A stretch of 9,897 bases of DNA from JBBQVO01 sp038211505 (GCA_038211505.1 JBBQVO010000123.1:1-9897); one strand, 5' to 3'; shown: positions 1 through 7,028, counted from the first letter of the stretch. Notes: a model not told the origin generated them from the sequence alone. Translations and numbers: made by a program.

Positions 1-1
1 C

Positions 2-766
2 GCGGAGGGCACACGGCGCGCGGGCGTTGTGATTGCCAACTCGAACTACACGGCCGACTATGCGCAGCGCGCCTACGGCGTCGACGCGCTCGTCAACTAC
101 CCCGGCGTCGATATCGATGCGTTTCGGCCGAGCGATGAGCCACGCGAACGCTTCGTGCTGACGGTTGGCGAACTCATCTCGTCGAAGGGCTACGACTGGG
201 GCATCCGCGCCATCGCCACGATCCCGGTTGAGCAGCGTCCGAACCTCGTCCTCGTCTGCAACAAGACCTACGCGCCGGAGCGTCAGTATGTCGAGGCGGA
301 CGCGCGCGAGCACGGCGTCGATCTCGAGATCGTCGAACGAGCTCCAGACGCCGAGGTGAAGCGTCTGTTCCGCACGGCATCCGCCGTCCTCTACACACCG
401 AATCTTGAGCCGTTCGGCCTCGTCGCGATTGAGGCTGCGGCGAGCGGCACGCCGGTCGTCGCCGTGCGCGAGGCCGGGCCAATCGAGACCGTCGTCGATG
501 GCGAGACGGGCTTTCTTCGCGAGCGCGACCCGAAGCAGCTTGGCGACGCTGTCCTGCGGCTGCTCGACGACGGGGGTCTGCGCGATCGCATGGGTCGGGC
601 GGCGCGCGCGCACGCCGTGCGAAACTTTACCTGGGACCGCAGCGTACAAGAGCTACAGGGCATGCTGGCAAGCGCGGCGACACAGTTGGGCCGGGGCAGG
701 GACGTCTCGCGTACCGAAGATCTCGTTTCGACAACGGACACCACGGTAGTGAGGAGTCGATCATGA
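2..766 (+). CDS. GT4-family glycosyltransferase, C-terminal part (5' end outside window)
   Basis: This is the C-terminal 254 residues of a retaining GT-B glycosyltransferase, which would transfer a sugar from a nucleotide donor to a growing lipid-linked glycan at the inner face of the membrane. The frame is open to the left edge, and the GTG at 29 lies inside a conserved stretch (VVIANSNYTADYAQ), so it is not the true start. Visible GT4 marks are the linker ending in NYPGVDIDAFRP, the strand FVLTVGELISSKGYD that opens the donor-binding Rossmann domain, and the EX7E element EPFGLVAIE with Glu codons at 407 and 431. SGTPVVAVREAGPIETVVDGETGFL follows, as usual for the family. The last 30 or so residues are polar and look like a disordered tail. 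Its TGA overlaps the next ATG (ATGA), which suggests translational coupling. The family is secure; the sugar and acceptor cannot be read from sequence. Confidence 0.93.
   Translation, partial: AEGTRRAGVVIANSNYTADYAQRAYGVDALVNYPGVDIDAFRPSDEPRERFVLTVGELISSKGYDWGIRAIATIPVEQRPNLVLVCNKTYAPERQYVEADAREHGVDLEIVERAPDAEVKRLFRTASAVLYTPNLEPFGLVAIEAAASGTPVVAVREAGPIETVVDGETGFLRERDPKQLGDAVLRLLDDGGLRDRMGRAARAHAVRNFTWDRSVQELQGMLASAATQLGRGRDVSRTEDLVSTTDTTVVRSRS
751..756 (+). promoter_or_regulatory. Ribosome binding site for the aminotransferase
   Basis: GAGGAG lies six bases before the ATG at 763, inside the end of the upstream glycosyltransferase gene. It supports the ATG that overlaps the upstream stop codon in an ATGA junction. 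Confidence 0.7.
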
Positions 767-1929
767 TCCCCGTATTCAAGCCGGCGCTCGACGAAGAAGA
801 GTGGTACGCGCTCAAGGAGCCACTGGAGAAGGGCTGGCTCGGCCTCGGGCCGAAGACGAAGGAGTTCGAGGAGAAGTTCGCCGACTACGCCGGCGCGAAG
901 TACGCCGTCGGTTGCAACTCCGGCACGTCGGCGTTGCACCTCGGGTTCGCCGTGCTCGACATCGATGGCGGCGAAGTGATCACGACATCGCTCACCTACG
1001 TCGCGACGAACCACGCGATCCTGTACTGCAACGGCATCCCCGTGTTCGCCGATATCGAGGATGACACCGGCAATATCCGCGTCGACGAGATCGAGCGCTG
1101 CATCACGCCGCGCACGAAGGCTATCTGCGTCGTACATTACGGCGGTCACCCGTGCGACATGGATCCGATCATGGAGCTCGGCGCGCGCCACAACCTGCCG
1201 GTGTTGCAGGACAGCGCGCACGCCTGCGGCTCGACGTACAAGGGGCGGCCGATCGGCTCGTTCGGCCCGATCAACACCTTCAGCTTCGATCCGGTGAAGA
1301 ATCTCGCAACGGGCGCCGGCGGCATGGTGACGCTGCAGGATGATCATCTCGATGCGCGCATGCGCAAGCTGCGCTGGCTCGGCCACGCCCGACCGCCCGG
1401 TGTGGCGGCGGCGCCCGGCGAGATGGACTACTACCACGAGACGGAAGAGATCGGCTGGCGCCACCATATGAACGATCTCTCTGCCGCGATCGGCATCGTC
1501 CAGCTGCGCAAGCTCGAGAAGCACAACAACCGTCGCCGGGAAGTCGCCGCGATCTACAACGAGGCGTTCGCCGATCTCGACTGGGTGACGACGCCGATCG
1601 TCAAGGACTACGCGACGACCGCGCAGCACAAGTACGTCATCCGCGTACCCGCCGAAGATCGCGACGCGCTCATGATGCATCTGAAGGAGCGCGGCGTCGG
1701 CTGCCATGTGCACTTCGTGCCGTCGCACCTGCACCCGGCCTACAAGCCGTATCGCACGGAGCTGTTGCCGGTCACCGAAAGCTATTGGAAGACGCTGGTG
1801 ACGCTGCCGCTCTTCCCGACGCTCACCGACGACGAAATCGCGCAGGTGATCGAAGGTGTGCGCTCGTACCCGAAATACGCGCGATCGACGAACGGCCACC
1901 GGCCCGCGAGCGTCGCATCGCACGCGTAG
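763..1929 (+). CDS. DegT/DnrJ/EryC1/StrS-family PLP-dependent sugar aminotransferase
   Basis: This 388-residue, full-length fold-type I aminotransferase would move an amino group, usually from glutamate, to a keto group of an NDP-sugar, giving an aminosugar for the glycan built by the neighbouring enzymes. The N-terminus has the family signature with GLGPKTKEFEEKFADY (27-42). GTS at 54-56 is the cofactor phosphate-binding turn, and D150 in LQDSAHACGS is the aspartate that contacts the pyridine nitrogen. K179 in FSFDPVKNLATGAGG (173-187) is the PLP Schiff-base lysine. WRHHMNDLSAAIGIVQLRKL is the usual motif of the small-domain side. The C-terminal 15 residues are variable. The ATG is fixed by GAGGAG and by overlap with the upstream stop. 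Cytoplasmic. Substrate (perosamine-, viosamine- or QuiNAc-type sugars among others) is not determined. The sugar epimerase/dehydratase at 5878 could act in the same sugar pathway. Confidence 0.96.
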   Translation: MIPVFKPALDEEEWYALKEPLEKGWLGLGPKTKEFEEKFADYAGAKYAVGCNSGTSALHLGFAVLDIDGGEVITTSLTYVATNHAILYCNGIPVFADIEDDTGNIRVDEIERCITPRTKAICVVHYGGHPCDMDPIMELGARHNLPVLQDSAHACGSTYKGRPIGSFGPINTFSFDPVKNLATGAGGMVTLQDDHLDARMRKLRWLGHARPPGVAAAPGEMDYYHETEEIGWRHHMNDLSAAIGIVQLRKLEKHNNRRREVAAIYNEAFADLDWVTTPIVKDYATTAQHKYVIRVPAEDRDALMMHLKERGVGCHVHFVPSHLHPAYKPYRTELLPVTESYWKTLVTLPLFPTLTDDEIAQVIEGVRSYPKYARSTNGHRPASVASHA

Positions 1930-1948
1930 CGCAGCGGATGTCGATGGT

Positions 1949-1953
1949 GGAGG
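1949..1953 (+). promoter_or_regulatory. Ribosome binding site that sets the start of the second glycosyltransferase
   Basis: GGAGG ends four bases before the ATG at 1958. It selects this start over the in-frame GTG at 1856, which lies inside the aminotransferase gene and would add 34 low-complexity Arg/Thr-rich residues. Confidence 0.7.
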
Positions 1954-1957
1954 ATTG

Positions 1958-3193
1958 ATGATCGAGGGACGTGACATCGTCTGCATGTCATTCGTCGCCT
2001 GGGACGAGCATTGGGCGACGCCGCAGCAGCTGATGAGCCGCATCGCCAAGCACAATCGCGTGCTGTTCGTCGAGCAGCCGATCTCGCCGATGTCGCTGAT
2101 CACCGGCATCCGCCGGCGGTCGAACGTCTGGCGACAGCTTCGCCGCTGGCGGTCAGGCGTGCGGCGGGCGGACGATTCGCTGTACCTGGGCGCGCCGCCG
2201 CCGATTCTTCCGTTCCGGTCGAGCAAGATCGTCAACCGCATCAACGGCGTCATCTTGCGGCGCTGGCTGCGCGCGCAGACAAACAAGCTCGGCATGCACA
2301 ACCCGATCTTCTGGAACTTCCAGCCGGCCATGCCGGGACTGGCGAGCGCCGTCGATCCGTCGCTCGTGCTGTTTCACTGCGTCGATGACTTTGCGGCGGT
2401 CCCGCACTGGTGGCAGCAACAGAAGGCGATGCGCGATCGCGAGGCGGAGTCCTGCCGTGAGGCCGACGTGGTGGTCTGCACGGGACGCATGCTCGTCGAT
2501 GAACGGCGCCAGTACAACGCGAACATTCATTTCGTGGCCGAAGGCGCCGACGTGCCGCTCTTCGCCACGGCCGCCGACGAGGCGACAGCGATCCCCGAGG
2601 ACATCGCGGACATGCCCGGGAAGATCATCGGCTACGCCGGGGTGATCGACTTCCGCCTCGACGTGGCGCTGCTGCGCTACCTGGCGGAGCGCGAACCGCA
2701 CTGGTCGGTGGCGCTGATTGGGCCGATCCGGGGAGACGCGCCGGGACTCGCGGAACTCCGGGCGATGCCGAACGTGCGGTTCTTTGGCAACCGGCCGATC
2801 GAACAGCTGCCGGCCTATCTGAAGGCGCTCGATGTCTGCATGATCCCGTACGTGCTGAACGATTTCACGCACCACATCTTCCCGCTCAAGCTCTACGAGT
2901 ACATGGCCGCCGGCAAGCCGATCGCCGCGACGGCGATGGCCGAGATGACGCCGTACGATGGCGAGGAGATGCGCATCGCGAGCTCCAGCGAAGACTTCCA
3001 CGCGGCGGTGCGTGACGCCGTTGCGACGGACTCACCCGAGCGCCGCGCCGCGCGTCGTGCCGCCGCGCGAGAACACTCCTGGGACCATCGCGCGGGCGAG
3101 ATTTCCGACATCCTTTCGCCGATGCTCGAACACGCACACGCAACGACGCTCGCGAACTCCGCGTTGCGAACCGAGCTGATGGCGGGCAACTAA
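1958..3193 (+). CDS. Glycosyltransferase, GT-B fold, TuaH-like
   Basis: The product is 411 residues. The N-terminal half opens with DIVCMSFVAWDEHWATPQQL and RVLFVEQP (6-41), the pattern of TuaH-like transferases (TuaH acts in teichuronic acid synthesis), in which a W-rich entry replaces the usual glycine loop. LVLFHCVDDFAAVP (136-149) and CTGRMLVDERRQYN (174-187) complete the acceptor domain. The donor domain begins at KIIGYAGVIDFRLDVALL (222-239) and includes VALIGP (251-256), VRFFGNRPIEQLPAYLKALDV (273-293) and the strongly conserved FPLKLYEYMAAGKPIAAT (308-325), which contacts the nucleotide sugar. No signal peptide or membrane span is seen, so it is probably cytoplasmic or peripheral at the membrane. 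There are 28 bases between the preceding stop and this ATG. Its TAA shares one base with the next ATG (TAATG at 3191-3195). The fold is well supported; the transferred sugar is unknown. Confidence 0.9.
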   Translation: MIEGRDIVCMSFVAWDEHWATPQQLMSRIAKHNRVLFVEQPISPMSLITGIRRRSNVWRQLRRWRSGVRRADDSLYLGAPPPILPFRSSKIVNRINGVILRRWLRAQTNKLGMHNPIFWNFQPAMPGLASAVDPSLVLFHCVDDFAAVPHWWQQQKAMRDREAESCREADVVVCTGRMLVDERRQYNANIHFVAEGADVPLFATAADEATAIPEDIADMPGKIIGYAGVIDFRLDVALLRYLAEREPHWSVALIGPIRGDAPGLAELRAMPNVRFFGNRPIEQLPAYLKALDVCMIPYVLNDFTHHIFPLKLYEYMAAGKPIAATAMAEMTPYDGEEMRIASSSEDFHAAVRDAVATDSPERRAARRAAAREHSWDHRAGEISDILSPMLEHAHATTLANSALRTELMAGN

Positions 3194-4665
3194 TGGCTGT
3201 CGCAGGGACGCTCGGCTTTCAACCGCGACGAAGCAGGCTTACGACAGCGCTGCGGCGTCACGTCGACATCGCGATCGCTGTGCTTATGGGCGGGATTGTT
3301 GCTCTGCTCCTCGTCGCGCTGCCCGTGTCGGCGGCGCTGTCGTCGGCCATGATCGCGGCGTTCGTGATTATCGCGCTGATCGACACGCGAATCGCGCTCA
3401 TGACGCTCATACTCGTTCGCGCGACCATCGACATCGTATCGAGCGTCCCGCTGATTTCGACGTCCGGGTCGTCCAACTTCAACTCCGGCGCGATGGTCTC
3501 GTTGCTGATCATCGGGATCGGATTCGCGCACATCGCGTTGCGGCGCATCGACATCTTCAAGATCCCGCTCGTGAAGCCGTATGCGTTCTTCCTGCTCGTT
3601 GCGTTTCTCGGCCTCGCGCAGGCAATCGATCGAAGCCTCGCCGAGCAGGAGTTCCTGCGCCAGATCAGCGTGCTCATCGTATTCATTCTCGTCGTTGATC
3701 TGATGTCGTCGATGCGCGACCGGCGTCGGATGGTGCGAGTGCTCGTTTTCTCCGCCGTCGTCCCGCTCGGCTTTGGCTTCTACCAGCTGTTCACGAATAC
3801 TGGCAATCACGAGACGCCTGGATTCAATCGCATCCTGGGGACACTGGCGCACCCGTCTCCGTACGGGTACTACCTCGTGCAACTCTTGCCGTTCGCCATG
3901 GTCCTGGCCATCTATACGAAGAATCGCTTCGCACGGCTGGGTCTGATGGCGATAGCGCCGTTGATGCTCTTTAGCATCTATGCGACGCAGACGCGGGGCG
4001 CCTGGATCGGCGTCGGTGTGGGGCTAATGGTCTTTCTCTATTACCGAATGCGCTGGGCGCTCATCCTCGTGCCGATCGTCGCGCTTGCCATGTTCATCGC
4101 CGTTCCAAGTGTGCGCACGCGATTCCAGGGCACCACTTCAGGACCGTGCGAGAGCGCGACCTACTGCAAGTCGTCCGTACTCTGGCGCGAGAAGCAATGG
4201 CAAGCAGCGATCGCCATCGCTTCTCCGACGAAGGTCCTCACTGTCGGCTCCGGGCTCGGCACGGTCGAGGCGCTACTAACACAGCCGACGCACAACGAAT
4301 ATCTGCGGCTGCTAATCGAGAGCGGCATCTTTGGGCTCGTCGCGGTGCTCGTCTTATACAAGCAACTCTTCGGCCAGACGTTGAAGGCGCTTCGGGGCGC
4401 CGGCAACGCATTCGAACGCGATCTCGCCCTGGCGTTTCTCGCGATCCTCGTCGCGCGCGTGGTCATCGCCGCGACGGACAACCTCGTGATCGTGGTGCTT
4501 GAGTGGTACTTCTGGAGCCTCGCCGCGATCATCGTCGGCATCGCGCAAGGCGTGGATGCGGAAGCGGCTGAGACCGCCGGCGATCCGTCGATGGTGTTGC
4601 CGGGCGTCGTCGAGCAACGGACGTTGCCGCCTCGTCGCCGTGCGAGCGCGGAGGGATCCGCATGA
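3193..4665 (+). CDS. O-antigen ligase/polymerase family membrane protein (Wzy/WaaL-like)
   Basis: This 490-residue polytopic membrane protein has about a dozen hydrophobic segments (roughly 27-67, 100-117, 129-145, 157-171, 180-199, 224-241, 248-305, 377-393, 408-451). The signature of the O-antigen ligase/Wzy superfamily (PF04932-like) is present: ATQTRGAWIGVGVGLMVF (264-281), then a large outside loop (about 306-376) carrying WREKQWQAA and THNEYLRLLIESGIFGL (366-382), with the conserved H367 that serves ligation or polymerisation. It would act on the outer face of the membrane, moving an undecaprenyl-linked glycan to a growing chain or to an acceptor. Polymerase and ligase cannot be told apart by sequence alone; its place inside the glycosyltransferase run favours a polymerase. 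C319 and C325 in the loop could form a disulfide. The gene uses CTA/TTA leucine codons (for example 4273-4278 and 4354) more than its neighbours, as Wzy genes often do. The start overlaps the upstream stop by one base. Confidence 0.9.
   Translation: MAVAGTLGFQPRRSRLTTALRRHVDIAIAVLMGGIVALLLVALPVSAALSSAMIAAFVIIALIDTRIALMTLILVRATIDIVSSVPLISTSGSSNFNSGAMVSLLIIGIGFAHIALRRIDIFKIPLVKPYAFFLLVAFLGLAQAIDRSLAEQEFLRQISVLIVFILVVDLMSSMRDRRRMVRVLVFSAVVPLGFGFYQLFTNTGNHETPGFNRILGTLAHPSPYGYYLVQLLPFAMVLAIYTKNRFARLGLMAIAPLMLFSIYATQTRGAWIGVGVGLMVFLYYRMRWALILVPIVALAMFIAVPSVRTRFQGTTSGPCESATYCKSSVLWREKQWQAAIAIASPTKVLTVGSGLGTVEALLTQPTHNEYLRLLIESGIFGLVAVLVLYKQLFGQTLKALRGAGNAFERDLALAFLAILVARVVIAATDNLVIVVLEWYFWSLAAIIVGIAQGVDAEAAETAGDPSMVLPGVVEQRTLPPRRRASAEGSA
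4651..4656 (+). promoter_or_regulatory. Ribosome binding site for the DUF1972-type glycosyltransferase
   Basis: GAGGGA lies five bases before the ATG at 4662, inside the end of the membrane-protein gene. It supports the ATGA-overlap start. Confidence 0.65.
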
Positions 4666-5789
4666 AACTCGCGATCATGGGCACGCGCGGCATCCCCGCG
4701 AACTACGGCGGCTTCGAGACCTTCGCAGAGGAACTTTCGTGGCGTCTCGTCGAGCGCGGCCACGACGTGACCGTCTACGGCCGTTCGCACCACGCCACGC
4801 ACGACGGCGACACGTATCGAGGCGTGCGGCTCGTCGTGCTGCCGACTATCAAGCACAAGTACTTCGACACCGTCGCGCACACGGCGCTGTCCGCCGTCCA
4901 CAGCCTGCGTGAGCGCTACGACGCGATCCTCGTCTGCAACGGAGCCAATGCACCGTTCGCCTGGCTGCCACGCGTCGTCGGATCGAAGGTTACGATTAAC
5001 GTCGACGGCATCGAACGGCAGCGCAAGAAGTGGAACGCCGTGGGCCGCGCGTATTATCGCGCTTGCGAGCGCCTCTCGACGATCGTGCCGAACGTGATGA
5101 TCACCGACGCCGAGGTGATTCAGCAGTACTACCGCGAGTCGTACGGCAAAGACTCCGTCATGATCCCCTACGGCACGCCCGTCGGTCGCGAGCCGATGCC
5201 GGACGTCGTCCGCTCGCTCGGCCTTGAGCCCGATCGCTACGTGCTCTACGTCTCGCGGCTCGAACCCGAGAACAACGCCCACAAGGTGATCGAAGCATTC
5301 GAGGGCGTGCGATCGGATCTGCAGCTGGCGATCGTTGGCGGCGCGCCATACGCGACGGACTATATCGAGCAGCTGAAGTCGACGCGCGACCCGCGCATCA
5401 AATTTCTCGGCTTCGTCTACGGCGACGGCTACAAGGCGCTCCAGCAGAGCGCATTCGCCTACGTGCAGGCGACCGAGGTCGGCGGCACGCACCCGGCGCT
5501 CATCGAAGCGATGGGCTACGGCAACTGCGTACTCGCTTACGGCACTCCCGAGAACACGGAAGTGCTTGGCGGCGCCGGCTTCCTCTACGACAGCGTCGAC
5601 CAGCTCCGCGCGCAGCTGCAGGAGCTGGCCTGCAACCCCGACATGCGCGTTCCCGCGCAGGAGAGCGCGATGCACCGCGCCGGACGCTACAGCTGGGAGA
5701 GCGTGGCGGATCAGTACGAGGCGCTGTTTCACGAGCTGATCGCGCCGGAATCGGAGCGCGCGCCGCGACTGCGCGATGTCAAGTTTTGA
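4662..5789 (+). CDS. GT4-family glycosyltransferase with DUF1972 N-terminus (rhamnosyltransferase-like)
   Basis: This 375-residue enzyme opens with MGTRGIPANYGGFETFAEEL (6-25), the hallmark of the DUF1972 domain found in capsule rhamnosyltransferases such as pneumococcal Cps2T. That domain continues through VNVDGIERQRKKW-like TINVDGIERQRKKW (111-124). A hinge, VMIPYGTPV (166-174), leads to the donor domain with YVLYVSRLEPENNAHKVIEAF (193-213), LAIVGG (222-227), IKFLGFVYG (246-254) and EVGGTHPALIEAMGYGN (272-288). E272 and E282 sit where the GT4 EX7E-type glutamates fall. The enzyme would be cytoplasmic or peripheral at the inner membrane and use an NDP-activated sugar. dTDP-rhamnose is suggested only by family precedent: no dTDP-rhamnose genes are in the window. 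The ATG overlaps the preceding TGA (ATGA), so expression is probably coupled to the polymerase gene. Family assignment is strong; substrate is inference. Confidence 0.93.
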   Translation: MKLAIMGTRGIPANYGGFETFAEELSWRLVERGHDVTVYGRSHHATHDGDTYRGVRLVVLPTIKHKYFDTVAHTALSAVHSLRERYDAILVCNGANAPFAWLPRVVGSKVTINVDGIERQRKKWNAVGRAYYRACERLSTIVPNVMITDAEVIQQYYRESYGKDSVMIPYGTPVGREPMPDVVRSLGLEPDRYVLYVSRLEPENNAHKVIEAFEGVRSDLQLAIVGGAPYATDYIEQLKSTRDPRIKFLGFVYGDGYKALQQSAFAYVQATEVGGTHPALIEAMGYGNCVLAYGTPENTEVLGGAGFLYDSVDQLRAQLQELACNPDMRVPAQESAMHRAGRYSWESVADQYEALFHELIAPESERAPRLRDVKF

Positions 5790-5862
5790 GAAGGCCGACC
5801 TGCGAGCGCGTCAAGCGCAACGCAAGTCCGCCGGCGAACGTTGAAGTACGAGTAGACGGGAT

Positions 5863-5870
5863 GGAAGGGA
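5863..5870 (+). promoter_or_regulatory. Ribosome binding site for the sugar epimerase gene
   Basis: GGAAGGGA lies seven bases before the ATG at 5878, good spacing. The rest of the 88-base gap (5790-5877) shows no convincing promoter hexamers and no terminator-like hairpin, so the epimerase is probably still co-transcribed with the genes before it. Confidence 0.6.
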
Positions 5871-5877
5871 CAACGAC

Positions 5878-6903
5878 ATGAGCAAGTTAATCTGCGTGAC
5901 CGGCGGCGCCGGTTACATCGGCGTCAATCTGGTCGAGCAGTTGGTCGAGCGCGGCCACCGCGTGCGCGTCATCGACCGCTTCTTCTGGGGCAAGCTCGGC
6001 CTCGACGAGCTGCCCGGCGTCGAGTTGATCTCGCGTGACGTGCGCGAGATGCAGGACAGCGACCTCGAAGGCGTTGACGCCGTCTGCCACCTCGCCGGCC
6101 TCTCGAACGACCCGACCGCGGACCTCGACCCCAACGCCAACTGGCAGATGAATATGGTGGCCAGCGACGAGCTGGCGCAGGCTTGCCTGCGTGTCGGCGT
6201 CCGCCGCCTCACCTTCGGCTCCAGCGGCTCGATCTACGACGGCGTCGGCTCCGAGCACATCCTCGATGAAGATGCCGCCGTCAACCCGGTTGGCCCGTAT
6301 TCGGAATCGAAGTATGAGGCCGAACGCAAGCTGCTCGCGGCCGGCGAGCGCGGCCTCGAAGTCGTCATCCTGCGGCAGGGCACGGTCGGCGGTTACAGCC
6401 GCCGCATGCGCTACGACCTCGTCGTCAACACGTTCCTCAAGGACGCGCTGCTGAAGAAACACCTCTTCCTTCACGAGGGCGGCTTCATGTACCGCCCGCT
6501 CGTCGATGTGCAGGACGTCGCGATGGCGCACGTCGTCTGCATCGACGCCGACGCCGCGAAGGTGGCCGGCCGCGTGCTCAACGTCGTGCAGGACAACTAC
6601 CAGATCAAGCAACTAGCTGAGACTGTCGCCGATGCCGTGCGGCCGCTGGTCGGTGATATCGAGATCAGCGCCGTCCCCGCGACCGGACGCATCCGCGACT
6701 ATCGCACCTCGAATGCGCGCCTGACCGAAGCGACCGGCTTCACGCCGACGCGCACCGTGCTCGACTCCGTGGCCGGCATCCTCGAGCACATGGGCGAAGT
6801 CGACGTGCAGGAGCTGCTGAACCCGCGCCACTACAACCTTCGCTGGATGCAGATCCTCTCCGAAGTCCACGAGTCCCAAAAATCCTTCGACCGCGTGTTC
6901 TAG
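5878..6903 (+). CDS. NAD(P)-dependent sugar epimerase/dehydratase, extended SDR family
   Basis: This 341-residue cytoplasmic enzyme has the extended short-chain dehydrogenase architecture. The cofactor-binding loop is TGGAGYIG (8-15, GxxGxxG). D33 ends strand 2 (VIDRF), which favours NAD over NADP. SRDVRE (52-57) and CHLAGLSNDP (70-79) follow. The catalytic triad is readable: S116 in FGSSGSIYD, Y141 and K145 in PYSESKYEAE. FMYRPLVDVQDVAMAHV (203-219) is the sugar-binding part, and RDYRTSNARLTEATGFTPTRTV is the common C-terminal element of WcaG/GalE-like enzymes. It would convert an NDP-hexose by epimerisation, dehydration or reduction, feeding the polysaccharide operon in front of it. The exact reaction cannot be read off. 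It is the last gene of the plus-strand run and faces a convergent kinase gene. Confidence 0.92.
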   Translation: MSKLICVTGGAGYIGVNLVEQLVERGHRVRVIDRFFWGKLGLDELPGVELISRDVREMQDSDLEGVDAVCHLAGLSNDPTADLDPNANWQMNMVASDELAQACLRVGVRRLTFGSSGSIYDGVGSEHILDEDAAVNPVGPYSESKYEAERKLLAAGERGLEVVILRQGTVGGYSRRMRYDLVVNTFLKDALLKKHLFLHEGGFMYRPLVDVQDVAMAHVVCIDADAAKVAGRVLNVVQDNYQIKQLAETVADAVRPLVGDIEISAVPATGRIRDYRTSNARLTEATGFTPTRTVLDSVAGILEHMGEVDVQELLNPRHYNLRWMQILSEVHESQKSFDRVF

Positions 6904-6928
6904 CAGCGATCGGCCAGTAACAGTCGTA

Positions 6929-6952
6929 GGGACAGGTCATTGGACCTGTCCT
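6929..6952. terminator. Perfect 9-bp inverted repeat between convergent genes
   Basis: GGACAGGTC (6930-6938), loop ATTG, GACCTGTCC (6943-6951) form a perfect nine-pair stem, extended by a G-T pair at 6929/6952. It begins 26 bases after the epimerase stop and lies downstream of the convergent kinase gene on the other strand. This suits a bidirectional transcription terminator, but there is no T-run on either side, so an intrinsic terminator of the standard kind is not shown. A REP- or MITE-like palindromic unit is the alternative. Confidence 0.55.
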
Positions 6953-6958
6953 CTCGGA

Positions 6959-6985
6959 TCTGGCGCAGGAGCCTGTCGTGCCAGA
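6959..6985. repeat. Second inverted repeat in the convergent intergenic region
   Basis: TCTGGC (6959-6964) pairs with GCCAGA (6980-6985). Inside it, CAG (6966-6968) can pair with CTG (6973-6975) around a four-base loop. The first hairpin's GACAGG (6931-6936) can also pair with CCTGTC (6972-6977), so two alternative folds are possible. Function unknown; it may act with the first hairpin as a terminator or belong to a small palindromic element. Confidence 0.4.
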
Positions 6986-7028
6986 GAAGCTTGTCCTCTT
7001 CGATCGGCCGATATCGGGCGATCGCGCA

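Larger units (their letters stand above)
6907..7009. repeat. Possible 9-bp direct repeats bracketing the palindromic intergenic segment
   Basis: CGATCGGCC occurs at 6907-6915 and again at 7001-7009 and brackets about 85 bases that hold both inverted repeats. A second short direct repeat, TGTCCTCT, occurs at 6947-6954 and 6992-6999. The arrangement could be a target duplication around a small non-autonomous element. GATCG-rich strings are common throughout this genome, however, so chance is a real alternative. Confidence 0.35.

Noticed and set aside
1856..1957. Upstream in-frame extension of the second glycosyltransferase from GTG 1856
   Set aside because: The added 34 residues overlap the aminotransferase gene and resemble no family N-terminus. 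GGAGG at 1949 points to the ATG at 1958.
391..2331. 646-codon open frame on the minus strand
   Set aside because: It lies antisense to three well-supported plus-strand genes. Its translation is Arg/His/Val/Asp-rich without any recognisable domain, as expected from the mirror of GC-biased codons.
4161..5732. 523-codon open frame on the minus strand
   Set aside because: It is antisense to the polymerase and the DUF1972 glycosyltransferase, both with clear family motifs. Its composition is that of a shadow frame.
5861..5881. Six-codon leader-like frame ending across the epimerase ATG
   Set aside because: Its start has no ribosome binding site of its own, it contains the epimerase's purine run, and it shows no codon pattern typical of attenuation. 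Chance is likely.
5887..6612. 241-codon open frame on the minus strand under the epimerase
   Set aside because: The translation is Val/Ala/Asp-rich and low in complexity and mirrors the epimerase codons. The plus strand has a complete catalytic triad.
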